Shown: positions 29,075-38,661, counted from the stretch's first letter. The stretch is DNA of 64,000 bases from an uncultured Lachnospiraceae bacterium (GCA_949840915.1 CATKXY010000013.1:21290-85289), one strand, 5' to 3'. Translations and numbers: made by a program. Notes: generated by a model from the letters alone, not told the origin.

Positions 29075-29539
29075 ATGGAAGGAAAATTTGAGAATCAGGA
29101 AATACAATATCCTCAGGGCATCAAGTGGACAAAACAGAGAAAGTGTGTATATCAGGTGTTGTCGGAGGCTGCGGAGCCGCTTTCGGCACAGCAGATTTAC
29201 CTGCTGTCGGGAGAGAAAGCGCGGCAGGATACCTATGCACTTTCCACCATCTATCGGATTTTGGCATTTTTTGAGGAGAACGGACTGGTGAACAGTACCA
29301 CATGGATGGGGGACGACACGGTAGTCTATGAGCTGGATCGGGGCGGGCATACCCATTATGCGGTCTGTCTGGACTGCCACCGGAGGATAGCGCTGCACAG
29401 TTGTCCCCTATCTATCGGACATTTTGCACATCGCCACGGAGAACAGGACGAGGAACTCAGCGGCTTTACTGTTGTCGGACATAAAATCGAGCTTTACGGC
29501 TACTGCAGTGCCTGCAGCGCTGACCGTCTAAAACCGTAG
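29075..29539 (+). CDS. Fur-family transcriptional regulator (Zur/Fur-like)
   Basis: KWTKQRKCVYQVLSEAAEPLSAQQIYLLSGEKARQDTYALSTIYRILAFFEENGLV...YELDRGGHTHYAVCLDCHRRIAL...LYGYCSAC. Confidence 0.9.
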   Translation: MEGKFENQEIQYPQGIKWTKQRKCVYQVLSEAAEPLSAQQIYLLSGEKARQDTYALSTIYRILAFFEENGLVNSTTWMGDDTVVYELDRGGHTHYAVCLDCHRRIALHSCPLSIGHFAHRHGEQDEELSGFTVVGHKIELYGYCSACSADRLKP

Positions 29540-29606
29540 TAATTTGTGCAGAATTAGAGAAGTAAAATATTTTTTTAAAAAAATATAAAAAAATTGAAAA
29601 AAACAC

Positions 29607-29635
29607 TTGCATTTAGGGAAACTATATACTATAAT
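29607..29635 (+). promoter_or_regulatory. Sigma-A promoter for tRNA-Lys
   Basis: TTGCAT (29607-29612)-N17-TATAAT (29630-29635), 30 bp upstream of the tRNA. Confidence 0.75.
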
Positions 29636-29665
29636 AACTCTTGCGTTGAAAAAGATATAAGGAAT

Positions 29666-29738
29666 GCGTCTTTAGCTCAGTTGGTAGAGCACCTGACTCT
29701 TAATCAGGGTGTCCAGGGTTCGAGCCCCTGAAGACGCA
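29666..29738 (+). tRNA. tRNA-Lys (anticodon CTT)
   Basis: GCGTCTTTAGCTCAGTTGGTAGAGCACCTGACTCTTAATCAGGGTGTCCAGGGTTCGAGCCCCTGAAGACGCA; anticodon loop CTCTTAA. Confidence 0.96.
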
Positions 29739-29896
29739 CGAAGTACTGATTTTTGGGACACATGAGCCCGAGGGTCGGTGCTTTTTTTTGCGCGGAAAAC
29801 GGCGGAGCAGGAAAGAGGTATTCTAATTTTGATTTACAAAGTATGCTGACAATGATATATTAATCCTATTAGGTATCATATAGAAGGAGGAAATAT

Positions 29897-30742
29897 ATGG
29901 ACAGCAATGGTATTCAGAATGGAATGAACAATGAGTTTAACAATGGAGCCGGAAACGCACAGGCACAGCAGAAAGCGCCCAATATTTTTATGCAGTTTGC
30001 CTATTCTTTTGTGCCGCCAAAGTACGGTCGTCTGACAAAGGTAAAGACCGGCAGCATGATCGGTTTTGTGACGCTTTTCATGCTGGTTATCACGTTGGTT
30101 TCATTTGTGGCTATGGGACTGCAATACATAGTTAGCGGAGGAGTAGAAGAAATACTGGATGAGCTGCCGGACTTTGAGCTTGCAGACGGCGTTTTTTCCA
30201 TTGATGAGGAATATATGCTGGATGAAGGAAGTACGTTTGTATTTCTGTCAGAGTATGAAGAGGTGTTTACCAGTGACGATGTAAGGGAACTGAGCAGCAT
30301 GGGCTACAGGACGATTCTCTTAGTGACCCGGGATAAGATTTGCATGTTAAACAACGGACAGTATCAGGAGTATTATTTTTATCAGATGGGAAGTGATATA
30401 GAGCTGAACAAAGAGTGGATTGTCAACTTTCTCATGCCTGTTATCTGGGTGTTTCTTGCCATGTTTTTTGTATTATTCTTTGTGTTCAGATCGTTCTGGT
30501 ATTTTGTGTGCGCAGCTGTCTACCTGTTGATCGCAATGCTCATCGCTTTGATATGCCAGAAGAAGGTGTCGGCGGGAGATTTATTCAGAGTGGCTGTGTA
30601 TGCCAAGGTGCCTATGTTTGTTGTGGCTCTGCTGCTCAGTGTGCTTCCGTTTGTCCATTTCTCCGTACCCGGAATTCTCAGAACGGTCATCACCATCGTT
30701 ATCGTGGGATTCGGCGTATGGTCCCTGCCGCAGAAAAATTAA
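29897..30742 (+). CDS. DUF1189-like membrane protein
   Basis: N-terminal Asn/Gln-rich stretch, KVKTGSMIGFVTLFMLVITLVSFVAMGLQY TM, extracytoplasmic domain, then about 4 TM helices. Confidence 0.65.
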   Translation: MDSNGIQNGMNNEFNNGAGNAQAQQKAPNIFMQFAYSFVPPKYGRLTKVKTGSMIGFVTLFMLVITLVSFVAMGLQYIVSGGVEEILDELPDFELADGVFSIDEEYMLDEGSTFVFLSEYEEVFTSDDVRELSSMGYRTILLVTRDKICMLNNGQYQEYYFYQMGSDIELNKEWIVNFLMPVIWVFLAMFFVLFFVFRSFWYFVCAAVYLLIAMLIALICQKKVSAGDLFRVAVYAKVPMFVVALLLSVLPFVHFSVPGILRTVITIVIVGFGVWSLPQKN

Positions 30743-30786
30743 TGGGAAAGCATTAAAAGAGTATATTTGTGAGTAAGGTGAAACGA

Positions 30787-31578
30787 ATGATTCCTATTTT
30801 TGATACGCATGCCCATTATGATGATGAGGCGTTTGACGAGGACAGAGAGATCCTGCTGGCCCGGCTTCCCCGGGAGGGTATTGCGCGGGTGGTAAATATT
30901 GGAGCCAGCCTGGATACGTCCCGGAAGGCATTGGAGCTTGCAAACCGGTATGATCATGTCTATTGCGCCGTGGGAGTGCATCCCAGCGAGACCGGCAGCT
31001 TGAACCAGGAGGCTTTTGAGCAGTTGAAGGGTCTCTGCGCCAGCCCCAGATGTGTGGCGGTAGGGGAGATTGGTCTGGATTATTATTGGGATGAGCCGGA
31101 TCCGGAAATCCAGAAAGAGTGGTTTGTCCGTCAGATGGATCTGGCCCGGGAACTGTCCCTTCCTGTGGTCATTCATTCCCGGGATGCGGCGAAAGACACT
31201 GTGGATCTGATGAGAGCGGCCGGAGCGAAGGAGATCGGCGGGGTGATTCATTGTTATTCCTATTCGAAGGAGACGGCCCGCATCTTTTTGGATATGGGCT
31301 TTGTCTTTGGAATCGGCGGAGTTCTCACGTTTAAAAATGCGAGAAAGCTGAAGGAGACCGTGGAGTATCTGCCCATGGACCGCATTGTGCTGGAGACAGA
31401 CTGCCCCTATCTGGCGCCGGTGCCTTTTCGCGGCAGGCGCAACAGCTCTCTGAATATTCCCTATGTGATCGCGGCTATAGCGCAGATAAAAGGAATCACT
31501 GAGGAGGAGGTGCGGGAACATACATGGAAGAACGCTCATCGTCTGTATGGCCTGCAGGAGCCGAATTGTCCGGAATGA
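30787..31578 (+). CDS. TatD family metal-dependent hydrolase
   Basis: IFDTHAHYDDEAFDEDRE; GVHPSE; AVGEIGLDYYWD; VIHSRDAAKDT; VIHCYSYS; LETDCPYLAPVPFRGRRN. Confidence 0.96.
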   Translation: MIPIFDTHAHYDDEAFDEDREILLARLPREGIARVVNIGASLDTSRKALELANRYDHVYCAVGVHPSETGSLNQEAFEQLKGLCASPRCVAVGEIGLDYYWDEPDPEIQKEWFVRQMDLARELSLPVVIHSRDAAKDTVDLMRAAGAKEIGGVIHCYSYSKETARIFLDMGFVFGIGGVLTFKNARKLKETVEYLPMDRIVLETDCPYLAPVPFRGRRNSSLNIPYVIAAIAQIKGITEEEVREHTWKNAHRLYGLQEPNCPE

Positions 31579-31632
31579 CTCAAATGCACAAGAGCGGCAA
31601 AAATATTAATCATATATGATGGAGGTAGAGAT

Positions 31633-31956
31633 ATGTTTGTAAAAAATGAAGCGTGCAAAGTAACGCCCTGTGAACCCGGCGTCACCAGAAGAGTGATGGC
31701 TTATTCCGATCAGCTTATGATGTGTGAGATCACTTTTGAGAAAGGCGCGGAGGGCAATCTGCACAAGCATCCCCATGAGCAGATCACATATATTGCGGAG
31801 GGAAGTTTTCTTTTTACGATTGATGGAGAAAGTCAGGTGGTAAATAAAGGCGACAGCGTATTTATGCCCTCTGACTCCATGCACGGAGTCAAATGCCTGG
31901 AGGCCGGAAAGCTGGTGGATGTATTTAATCCCAAGCGGGAGGACTTTTTGAAGTAA
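31633..31956 (+). CDS. Cupin domain-containing protein
   Basis: GNLHKHPHEQITYIAEGSFLFTIDGESQVVNKGDSVFMPSDSMHGVKCLEAGKLVDVFNP: both cupin motifs. Confidence 0.93.
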   Translation: MFVKNEACKVTPCEPGVTRRVMAYSDQLMMCEITFEKGAEGNLHKHPHEQITYIAEGSFLFTIDGESQVVNKGDSVFMPSDSMHGVKCLEAGKLVDVFNPKREDFLK

Positions 31957-32005
31957 GTAAGGGGCAGTCTCCGTAGTATTAACCGTTTTAGAGATCGCAT
32001 ACATT

Positions 32006-32058
32006 CTGTTTGTCGATATATATTTATTGATTTTCGATAAATTTATATTGACAAACAG
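32006..32058. promoter_or_regulatory. Long imperfect inverted repeat overlapping a sigma-A -35 box
   Basis: CTGTTTGTCGATATATATTTATTGA ... TCGATAAATTTATATTGACAAACAG: 22/25 arm match, 3-nt centre. Confidence 0.6.
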
Positions 32059-32077
32059 ATTTTTTTGTTTTTATAAT
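32048..32077 (+). promoter_or_regulatory. Sigma-A promoter for DUF2975 gene
   Basis: TTGACA (32048-32053)-N18-TATAAT (32072-32077). Confidence 0.7.
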
Positions 32078-32122
32078 GAGTTGCAGGGATGGAGAAAACA
32101 GGAAGTACGAGGAGGCAGATTC

Positions 32123-32581
32123 ATGGAAGGCAGAAAAAAGCAATTGCTGGCAAAGGGAGTCAAATATCTGTTGGACGTCATGTTTGGAAGCGGAATATTG
32201 GTGACGGTGAGCCTGCCTGTTACAATCAAATGGATCGGGCAGTATTATGAGCCGGTGATTGAAAACTATCAGGAGTCGGTGATAATTTATTTTGTGCTGG
32301 GTGTGGCGGCGCTGGTATTGATACGGGAGTTGCGGAGGATTTTTCGCACGGTGCTCAATGAGGACTGTTTTGTCATGGATAATGTTGTGAGTCTGCGAAA
32401 AATGGGAAATTGGAGCTTTTTTATCGCGGGCATGTCCGTGGTGCGCAGTATCGTGTATCTGACGGTAGCCATGCTGGTGGTCATACTGGTGTTTGTCATT
32501 GCGGGGCTGTTTTCTAAAGTGTTGGCCATGGTGTTTGAAGAGGCAGTGCGCTGTAAGGAGGAAAACGATCTGACGATTTAG
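32123..32581 (+). CDS. DUF2975-like membrane protein
   Basis: Four TM helices; VFVIAGLFSKVLAMVFEEAVRCKEENDLTI C-terminus; next to a small HTH gene as is usual for DUF2975/YozG pairs. Confidence 0.75.
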   Translation: MEGRKKQLLAKGVKYLLDVMFGSGILVTVSLPVTIKWIGQYYEPVIENYQESVIIYFVLGVAALVLIRELRRIFRTVLNEDCFVMDNVVSLRKMGNWSFFIAGMSVVRSIVYLTVAMLVVILVFVIAGLFSKVLAMVFEEAVRCKEENDLTI

Positions 32582-32658
32582 AATGGCAGACGCCGGCGGA
32601 AAGGAATCAGAAGGTAGGTTTTGTATAGAAAAGACGGAAGCGGGACGAGGATGATAAG

Positions 32659-32874
32659 ATGGCAATTATAGTTAATTTGGATGTGGTGATGGCAAAGCGC
32701 AAAAAAGGTCTCACGGAGCTGGCGGGTGAGGTGGACATTACGCTGGCCAATCTGTCCGTCCTCAAGAATAATAAGGCGAAAGCCGTACGCTTTTCAACGC
32801 TGGAGTCCATATGCAGAGCACTGGACTGCCAGCCCGGTGACATCCTGGAGTATGTACCCGATGAGGAAGCGTAA
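32659..32874 (+). CDS. Small HTH transcriptional regulator (YozG-like)
   Basis: MAIIVNLDVVMAKRKKGLTELAGEVDITLANLSVLKNNKAKAVRFSTLESICRALDCQPGDILEYVPDEEA. Confidence 0.92.
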   Translation: MAIIVNLDVVMAKRKKGLTELAGEVDITLANLSVLKNNKAKAVRFSTLESICRALDCQPGDILEYVPDEEA

Positions 32875-32887
32875 GAAGGAGGTTATT

Positions 32888-34528
32888 ATGGATCATCAGG
32901 AAATTATGAGGCAGGAACGGCCGATGCAGCATACAGTGATCGCGCCTGTTCCCAAAAGGGAGGATACTCCCGAGACAAAGCGCATGAAGGAAGGTTTTTC
33001 GTTTTTTGGCCCGGCGACCTTTTGTTATGCGTTGTTTTACACATTTTGTATGTTTAAAAACGGTTCCGGTATCACCTTCCCTTTTTTCATAGCCGCCAGC
33101 CTCTTGTATTTGTGCTTCTCTTTATCAAAACTGGAGCTTATATTAAAAAAAGGAAGCGCCTTTTATATGGTGAGCATGATGCTGCTGGCAGTCTCTACCT
33201 TCTGCACAGACGATTGGAGGATCATCGCATTTAACAAGACGGGAATTTTTCTTTTGATGATGAGTCTTTTACTGCATCAATTTTACGATACGGCAAACTG
33301 GAAGCTGGGTAAGTATTTTGGCAAAATTTTTATTATGGTATTTGCCTGTCTGGGAGAGATTGGCAGACCCTTTACGGATGCGGCCCGCTATTTCAAGCAT
33401 CAGGGAGGGCGAAAGAATAAAAATTTGTGGTATGTGCTGTTGGGTATTGTGATCGCGCTGCCGCTGCTGCTTATTGTGACTGCCCTGCTCTCAAGTGCGG
33501 ATGCCGTGTTTCGTGAGGTGGCGGACAGGATGTTACAGGGATTTCGCATAGGCAATATCTTTAATATTCTGTTTCGTGTGGTTTTTATGTTTTTTGCATC
33601 CTATCTGCTGACCGCATTTCTGTGTAAGCGCACGCTGAACGGCACAGTGAAGGATCATCGGAAAGGAGAGCCGGTGTTAGCGATCACCGTCAACGGTTTG
33701 CTCACGCTGATTTATCTTTTGTTTTCCGGCATACAGATTGTCTATCTGTTTCTGGGTAAGATGCAGCTGCCTCAGGGTTATACCTACGCGGCGTATGCCA
33801 GAGAAGGTTTTTTTCAATTGCTTGCGGTGGGAATTCTGAATTTGATCATTGTGCTGATGTCTCTGAGCCTTTTCAGGGAGAGCAGAGTTCTGAAAGGAAT
33901 TCTGACGGTCATGTCGCTTTGCACGTTTGTGATGATAGCTTCCAGTGCTCTGCGTATCATGATTTATATTCGGTTTTATTATTTGACGTTTCTGCGAATT
34001 CTCGTGCTGTGGGGATTGCTGCTATTGTTTGCGCTGTTTATAGGAATCGTCGTCAGTATTTTCCGGGAGAGCTTCCCGCTGTTTCGCTATGGGACGGTGG
34101 TTGTAACCGTTTTATATCTGCTTCTTTCCTTTGCCCATCCCGACTATATCATTGCAGCGGTGAATGTGGCCAATGCCCCGGCCGGTTTGCAGGAGCAGGA
34201 AAATAATAAGTGGGAACCGCAAAACAGCTTCTTTTTGAGTGATGAACCTTATCATGATTACGGTTATCTTGCGGGGCTGAGCGCGGATGCGGCCCCGGTG
34301 TTGATTCCCTACCTGGCAGAGCTTGGATATGATCTGGATATTTTTTATAAAGAGGGTGATCCGGCGGATCAGAGAGATGTGCACAAATGGCAGGCAGAGG
34401 GTTTCGGATACTATTATCTGCGCAGGCTGAAAAGGTCCACGGACAGCTTCAGCATCCGCACCTACAATATTTCCAGACATATGGCTTTGAAGCAGATTGA
34501 GGCGGGCGGCGGTCATAAAGCAAAATAG
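32888..34528 (+). CDS. DUF4153/DUF4173-type multi-TM protein
   Basis: About 12 TM helices; SSADAVFREVADRMLQGFRIGNIFNILFRVVFMFFASYLL and C-terminal NISRHMALKQIE. Track start 32726 overlaps the HTH gene; ATG 32888 follows AAGGAGG. Confidence 0.8.
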   Translation: MDHQEIMRQERPMQHTVIAPVPKREDTPETKRMKEGFSFFGPATFCYALFYTFCMFKNGSGITFPFFIAASLLYLCFSLSKLELILKKGSAFYMVSMMLLAVSTFCTDDWRIIAFNKTGIFLLMMSLLLHQFYDTANWKLGKYFGKIFIMVFACLGEIGRPFTDAARYFKHQGGRKNKNLWYVLLGIVIALPLLLIVTALLSSADAVFREVADRMLQGFRIGNIFNILFRVVFMFFASYLLTAFLCKRTLNGTVKDHRKGEPVLAITVNGLLTLIYLLFSGIQIVYLFLGKMQLPQGYTYAAYAREGFFQLLAVGILNLIIVLMSLSLFRESRVLKGILTVMSLCTFVMIASSALRIMIYIRFYYLTFLRILVLWGLLLLFALFIGIVVSIFRESFPLFRYGTVVVTVLYLLLSFAHPDYIIAAVNVANAPAGLQEQENNKWEPQNSFFLSDEPYHDYGYLAGLSADAAPVLIPYLAELGYDLDIFYKEGDPADQRDVHKWQAEGFGYYYLRRLKRSTDSFSIRTYNISRHMALKQIEAGGGHKAK

Positions 34529-35166
34529 TCTCGCACCTCTCTGAGGTCCCCAAAGATTCTGTGACAGATTGCTTCCATCTCCGCATCCGGGGACACCAGA
34601 TCCGGTACCATTATGGGTTTCATTCCGGCGCGGCAGGCCGCCCGGACGCCATTGGGAGAATCTTCTATTGCGTAGCATTGGTAGGGATGTCTGCCCAATT
34701 TTTCGCAGGCCATGAGATAAATGTCTGGCTGCGGTTTGGAATGCTTCACCATGTCTCCCGTGACGATCACGGAAAAGAGATCCCGCATTCCGGCCTGTCC
34801 CAGATGCGCAGTCACAGATTGGTAATTGGAGGAGGACGCCAGGCCCATGTTCCAGTTTGCCTGTTTTAGAAAGACCAGAATTTCATGGACTCCCTTTTTG
34901 ACGGGGAGTCCGTTTTGTTCCACAAACCGGTGAAACTGAACGGAGGCCTCCCGGCAGAATTTCTCATAGGGAAAATCCGCACCGTAATGCTCCAGCATCA
35001 GTCCTCTGGTATCTGTGTTGTTGCGGCCGATACAGAGCGGGAAAAATTCGGCCATATCGTGGATTCCCTGTCGTCTGGCTATGTTCAGCCAGATTTCCAG
35101 CCATATTCTTTCGGTGTCAAACAAGACACCGTCCATATCAAAAATAACCGAGTTCATTTTCAGCAC
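34513..35166 (-). CDS. HAD-superfamily hydrolase (beta-phosphoglucomutase-like)
   Basis: VIFDMDGVLFDTERIW; LASSSNYQSVTAHLG; KHSKPQPDIYLMACEKLG; AIEDSPNGVRAACRAGM. Confidence 0.94.
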   Translation of the reverse strand: MLKMNSVIFDMDGVLFDTERIWLEIWLNIARRQGIHDMAEFFPLCIGRNNTDTRGLMLEHYGADFPYEKFCREASVQFHRFVEQNGLPVKKGVHEILVFLKQANWNMGLASSSNYQSVTAHLGQAGMRDLFSVIVTGDMVKHSKPQPDIYLMACEKLGRHPYQCYAIEDSPNGVRAACRAGMKPIMVPDLVSPDAEMEAICHRIFGDLREVRDYFAL

Positions 35167-35408
35167 CTTTATGAGGCGGTTTGGGGAATGCGGAAATTAT
35201 GTCCGGCAGTCCCGGTGACAGGGAAATTATAACACATACGTACTGTCATGACAATGGACTATGCAACGAAAAAAATAATGGACAATATAAATGGTAAATG
35301 GTACTATATTTGGTAATTCATGTATGAAACTTCGGGTTTTGTGCAGAATAGTTAAAGAAATCGTTACGGTTAAAGTAACAAACAGGAAAAGGTAATAAGG
35401 AGGAAATT

Positions 35409-36056
35409 ATGAAAAAGTGGATGCTTTATCTGTGTGTAGGTGTATTGTCGGTGGGAATGACGGCGTGCGGAAATAAAAGAAACGATGCCGATACTTCCAC
35501 GGATTCCAGTCAGCAGGAGACTTCTGCTATACAGGACAGTACGGAGTCCGATACCGCAGGCAGCGTGGAAAACGACAATACTCCGGGTGATACGGAAACC
35601 GGTTGGAGTGAGGAGATGAGCGCGCTGCGGGATGCGGTGGTGGCGGAACTGGGTGAGGATTACTGGCCGGATATGCCGATACCTGCGGAGATGCTGGAGA
35701 TGAATTATGGCCTGACCTCCGATATGTATGTGGATTACATGGGAGAATCGCCCATGATCAGCGCCAATGTGGACACTCTTTTGATTGTAAAGCCGGCAGA
35801 GGGTCAGGCGGATGCGGTGGAGGAGGCTCTGCAGAACTATCGCACGGACCAGGTGGAAAACAGTCTGCAGTATCCCATGAATGTGCCGAAGGTGCAGGGC
35901 AGTATCGTGGAGCGGGTAGGTGATTATGTCTGCTTTGTTCTTCTGGGCGCAGATGTGGAAGCCGCTGCGGAGCAGGGCGAAGAGGCCGCCGTGGCTTACA
36001 GCCAGAAACAGAATCAGAGGGCGATAGACGCCATTAAAGCAGCTATAGATCAGTAG
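35409..36056 (+). CDS. DUF4358-like lipoprotein
   Basis: Lipobox GMTAC; acidic linker; LTSDMYVDYMGESPMISANVDTLLIVKPAEGQADAVEEALQNYRTDQ. Confidence 0.8.
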   Translation: MKKWMLYLCVGVLSVGMTACGNKRNDADTSTDSSQQETSAIQDSTESDTAGSVENDNTPGDTETGWSEEMSALRDAVVAELGEDYWPDMPIPAEMLEMNYGLTSDMYVDYMGESPMISANVDTLLIVKPAEGQADAVEEALQNYRTDQVENSLQYPMNVPKVQGSIVERVGDYVCFVLLGADVEAAAEQGEEAAVAYSQKQNQRAIDAIKAAIDQ

Positions 36057-36078
36057 GATATGTCTCCGGGGGAGAAGT

Positions 36079-37494
36079 ATGGTATTTAGCAGCATTTTAT
36101 TTCTTTTTCGATTTTTGCCGATTTTTCTGCTCTGTTATTTTCTGGTTCCGGGCAGAATGAAAAACTTGATGTTATTTTTGGGGAGCTTACTGTTTTATGC
36201 CTGGGGAGAGCCGGTATATGTGGTTCTGATGCTGTTTTCCACAGTGTCGGACTATATCCACGGAAGACTGATCGGGACAAGAAGGGGGACACGGGCGGCA
36301 AAATGGCTGCTGGTGTCTTCTCTTGTCATAAATCTACTGCTGCTGGGATTTTTTAAGTATGCAGATTTCCTGATACAGTCTCTGAATCTGCTGGCGGGAA
36401 CGTCTTTTCCGACATTCAATCTGGGACTTCCCATCGGGATCTCTTTTTATACGTTTCAGACCATGTCCTATACCATAGATGTGTATCGGGGAGAGGCCAA
36501 GGTACAGAAAAATCTGTTGGATTTTGGAGTCTTTGTGACCATGTTTCCACAGCTGATAGCCGGGCCTATCGTGAAATACCGGGAGGTGGAGGAAAGGCTG
36601 CATGACCGCAGGCCGGATATTCTGGCCATTAGTTACGGCGCAAAGCGTTTTGTCACGGGCCTGGCCAAAAAGGTGCTTCTGGCAAACAATATCGGTCTGT
36701 TGTGGAGTGTGATAAAAGGGCTGGATTACGGGGAGATGAGCGTCCTGACCGCATGGATCGGAGTCGGGGCTTTTGCATTGCAGATTTATTTTGATTTTTC
36801 GGGATATTCCGACATGGCCATCGGGCTGGGAGCCGTCATGGGATTTGTGTTTCCCGAGAATTTTAACTATCCCTATATTTCCAAATCCGTCACGGAGTTT
36901 TGGCGCAGATGGCATATTTCTCTGAGCAGCTGGTTCCGTGAGTATGTATACATTCCGCTGGGAGGTAACCGGAAGGGTATGCGCAGGCAGATGGTCAATA
37001 TCTTCATCGTGTGGATGCTCACAGGTATCTGGCACGGAGCGGGATGGAATTTTGTGCTATGGGGTGTATGGTTCGCGTTTTTTCTTATTTTGGAAAAGCT
37101 GTTTCTGGGCAGACTGCTGTCGGGTCTTCCCCAAATTTTCGGACATGTGTATTGTCTGGCGGTGGTGCTCATAAGCTGGGTGATTTTTGAGCTGGAGTCG
37201 ACGGGTGCCATAGGAGGTTATCTGAGTGCAATGTTCGGTGTGGGCGGACATCCGCTCTGGGACAGGCAGGCTTTGTATTTGGGCAGAGAGAATCTGGTAC
37301 TGCTGTTTGTCGGTATTTTTGCGGCCACTCCCCTTTTGGCGAAGCTTGCAAAAGGACTGCGCAGGAGCCGGGAAGGATATGCCATGGCCTCCTATGAGCT
37401 TTTGGAAAAGGTGATTCCGGCAGCGCTGCTTTTGCTGTCCATCGCCTATGTGGTGGACGCTTCCTACAATCCGTTTTTATATTTTAGATTTTAA
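36079..37494 (+). CDS. MBOAT family O-acyltransferase (AlgI-like)
   Basis: QIYFDFSGYSDMAIGLGAVMGFVFPENFNYPYISKSVTEFWRRWHISLSSWFREYVYIPLGGNRKG...WMLTGIWHGAGWNFVLWG. Confidence 0.96.
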   Translation: MVFSSILFLFRFLPIFLLCYFLVPGRMKNLMLFLGSLLFYAWGEPVYVVLMLFSTVSDYIHGRLIGTRRGTRAAKWLLVSSLVINLLLLGFFKYADFLIQSLNLLAGTSFPTFNLGLPIGISFYTFQTMSYTIDVYRGEAKVQKNLLDFGVFVTMFPQLIAGPIVKYREVEERLHDRRPDILAISYGAKRFVTGLAKKVLLANNIGLLWSVIKGLDYGEMSVLTAWIGVGAFALQIYFDFSGYSDMAIGLGAVMGFVFPENFNYPYISKSVTEFWRRWHISLSSWFREYVYIPLGGNRKGMRRQMVNIFIVWMLTGIWHGAGWNFVLWGVWFAFFLILEKLFLGRLLSGLPQIFGHVYCLAVVLISWVIFELESTGAIGGYLSAMFGVGGHPLWDRQALYLGRENLVLLFVGIFAATPLLAKLAKGLRRSREGYAMASYELLEKVIPAALLLLSIAYVVDASYNPFLYFRF

Positions 37495-37509
37495 TATGGG
37501 AAGAGGTAT

Positions 37510-38661
37510 ATGGGTAAAGATAAGAGTGGTTCAAATAAAAAATTTCGGGAAAGACTGAATGCCGCTTTGACCGCAGGCACGATCTGTGTTATACTGTTGG
37601 CGTTTACAACGGCAGACTTTCTGCGGGAGGATAGAATGTTTTCTCCGCAGGAGAACCGCTTGCTGGCCGCAAAGCCTGAACTGACACGCAGCAGTGTGCT
37701 GGACGGCAGTTTCATGAAGGACTATGAGACTTATGTGACGGACCAGTTTGTGGGACGGGACAAGTGGATCAGCATTAAGACCGGAACGGATGTCCTGCTT
37801 CAGAAGAAGGAAATCAACGGTGTCTATCTGGGTAAGGATGATTACCTCATAGAACAGCATTTGAAGGAGGATTATCCGGTAGAACTGGTGGAACAAAAGC
37901 TGGAGCTTTTGGGGAAACTGACTGAGCGCTGGGATGCAAAAGTGATGCTTGTGCCCACGGCGGACAATATTTTTCCGGAGAGACTTCCGGCCTATGCGGA
38001 GGCCTATGACCAGCGCGTTCTGCTGGCGGCTGTGGCAGAGCGTGTAGGTGAGGAGCGCTTTGTTAATGTATATGATACACTGCGCAGACATCGCGATGAG
38101 GAGATATTTTACCGCACTGACCATCACTGGACTTCCCGCGGAGCTTACTACGGTTATCAGGAGTGGGCTGCAGCCATGGGAGAGACTCCCCCGGACTTTT
38201 CGGCGGATACGGCAGAGACGGTGTCGGAGGACTTTCTGGGAACACTCTACTCAAAGGTCCGTCTTCCCATAAGCCCGGACCATATCGATTATTTTCCACA
38301 GACGGAGCAGACGCCTGTGCATATCGTGTATGACCTGAAAAAGGAGAGCAGTTCTTTTTATGAGCGGTCTCATCTGGAGACGAAAAATCAGTACGGATTT
38401 TTTGTGGATGATAATCATGCGTTCGTAGAGATCGACACAGGGCATTCAACCGGCCGGACGCTTTTTCTCATCAAGGACTCTTATGCAAACTGTATGATCC
38501 CCTTGCTGGCCTTTCATTACGACAAGATTTATGTGGTGGATCTGCGCTATATGAACGGGAAGCTTTTTACGTTCATGGAGAGCTATGAACCGGAGTCCGG
38601 TATGGATGTACTGGTCTTATATAATTGTATACATTTTCTGGAGGAGTTCCGATACTGGTAA
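37510..38661 (+). CDS. DHHW family (AlgX/AlgJ-like SGNH-type) protein
   Basis: FYRTDHHWTSRGAYYGYQEWAAAMG; TLFLIKDSYANCMIPLLAFHYDKIYVVDLRYMN. Confidence 0.92.
   Translation: MGKDKSGSNKKFRERLNAALTAGTICVILLAFTTADFLREDRMFSPQENRLLAAKPELTRSSVLDGSFMKDYETYVTDQFVGRDKWISIKTGTDVLLQKKEINGVYLGKDDYLIEQHLKEDYPVELVEQKLELLGKLTERWDAKVMLVPTADNIFPERLPAYAEAYDQRVLLAAVAERVGEERFVNVYDTLRRHRDEEIFYRTDHHWTSRGAYYGYQEWAAAMGETPPDFSADTAETVSEDFLGTLYSKVRLPISPDHIDYFPQTEQTPVHIVYDLKKESSSFYERSHLETKNQYGFFVDDNHAFVEIDTGHSTGRTLFLIKDSYANCMIPLLAFHYDKIYVVDLRYMNGKLFTFMESYEPESGMDVLVLYNCIHFLEEFRYW

Noticed and set aside
29742-29800. Terminator of tRNA-Lys (GGGTCGGTGCTTTTTTTT)
   Set aside because: A T tract is present but I could not find a convincing complementary stem.
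32726-32887. 54-aa N-terminal extension of the DUF4153-type ORF
   Set aside because: Overlaps the HTH gene in another frame; AAGGAGG followed by ATG at 32888 is the better start.
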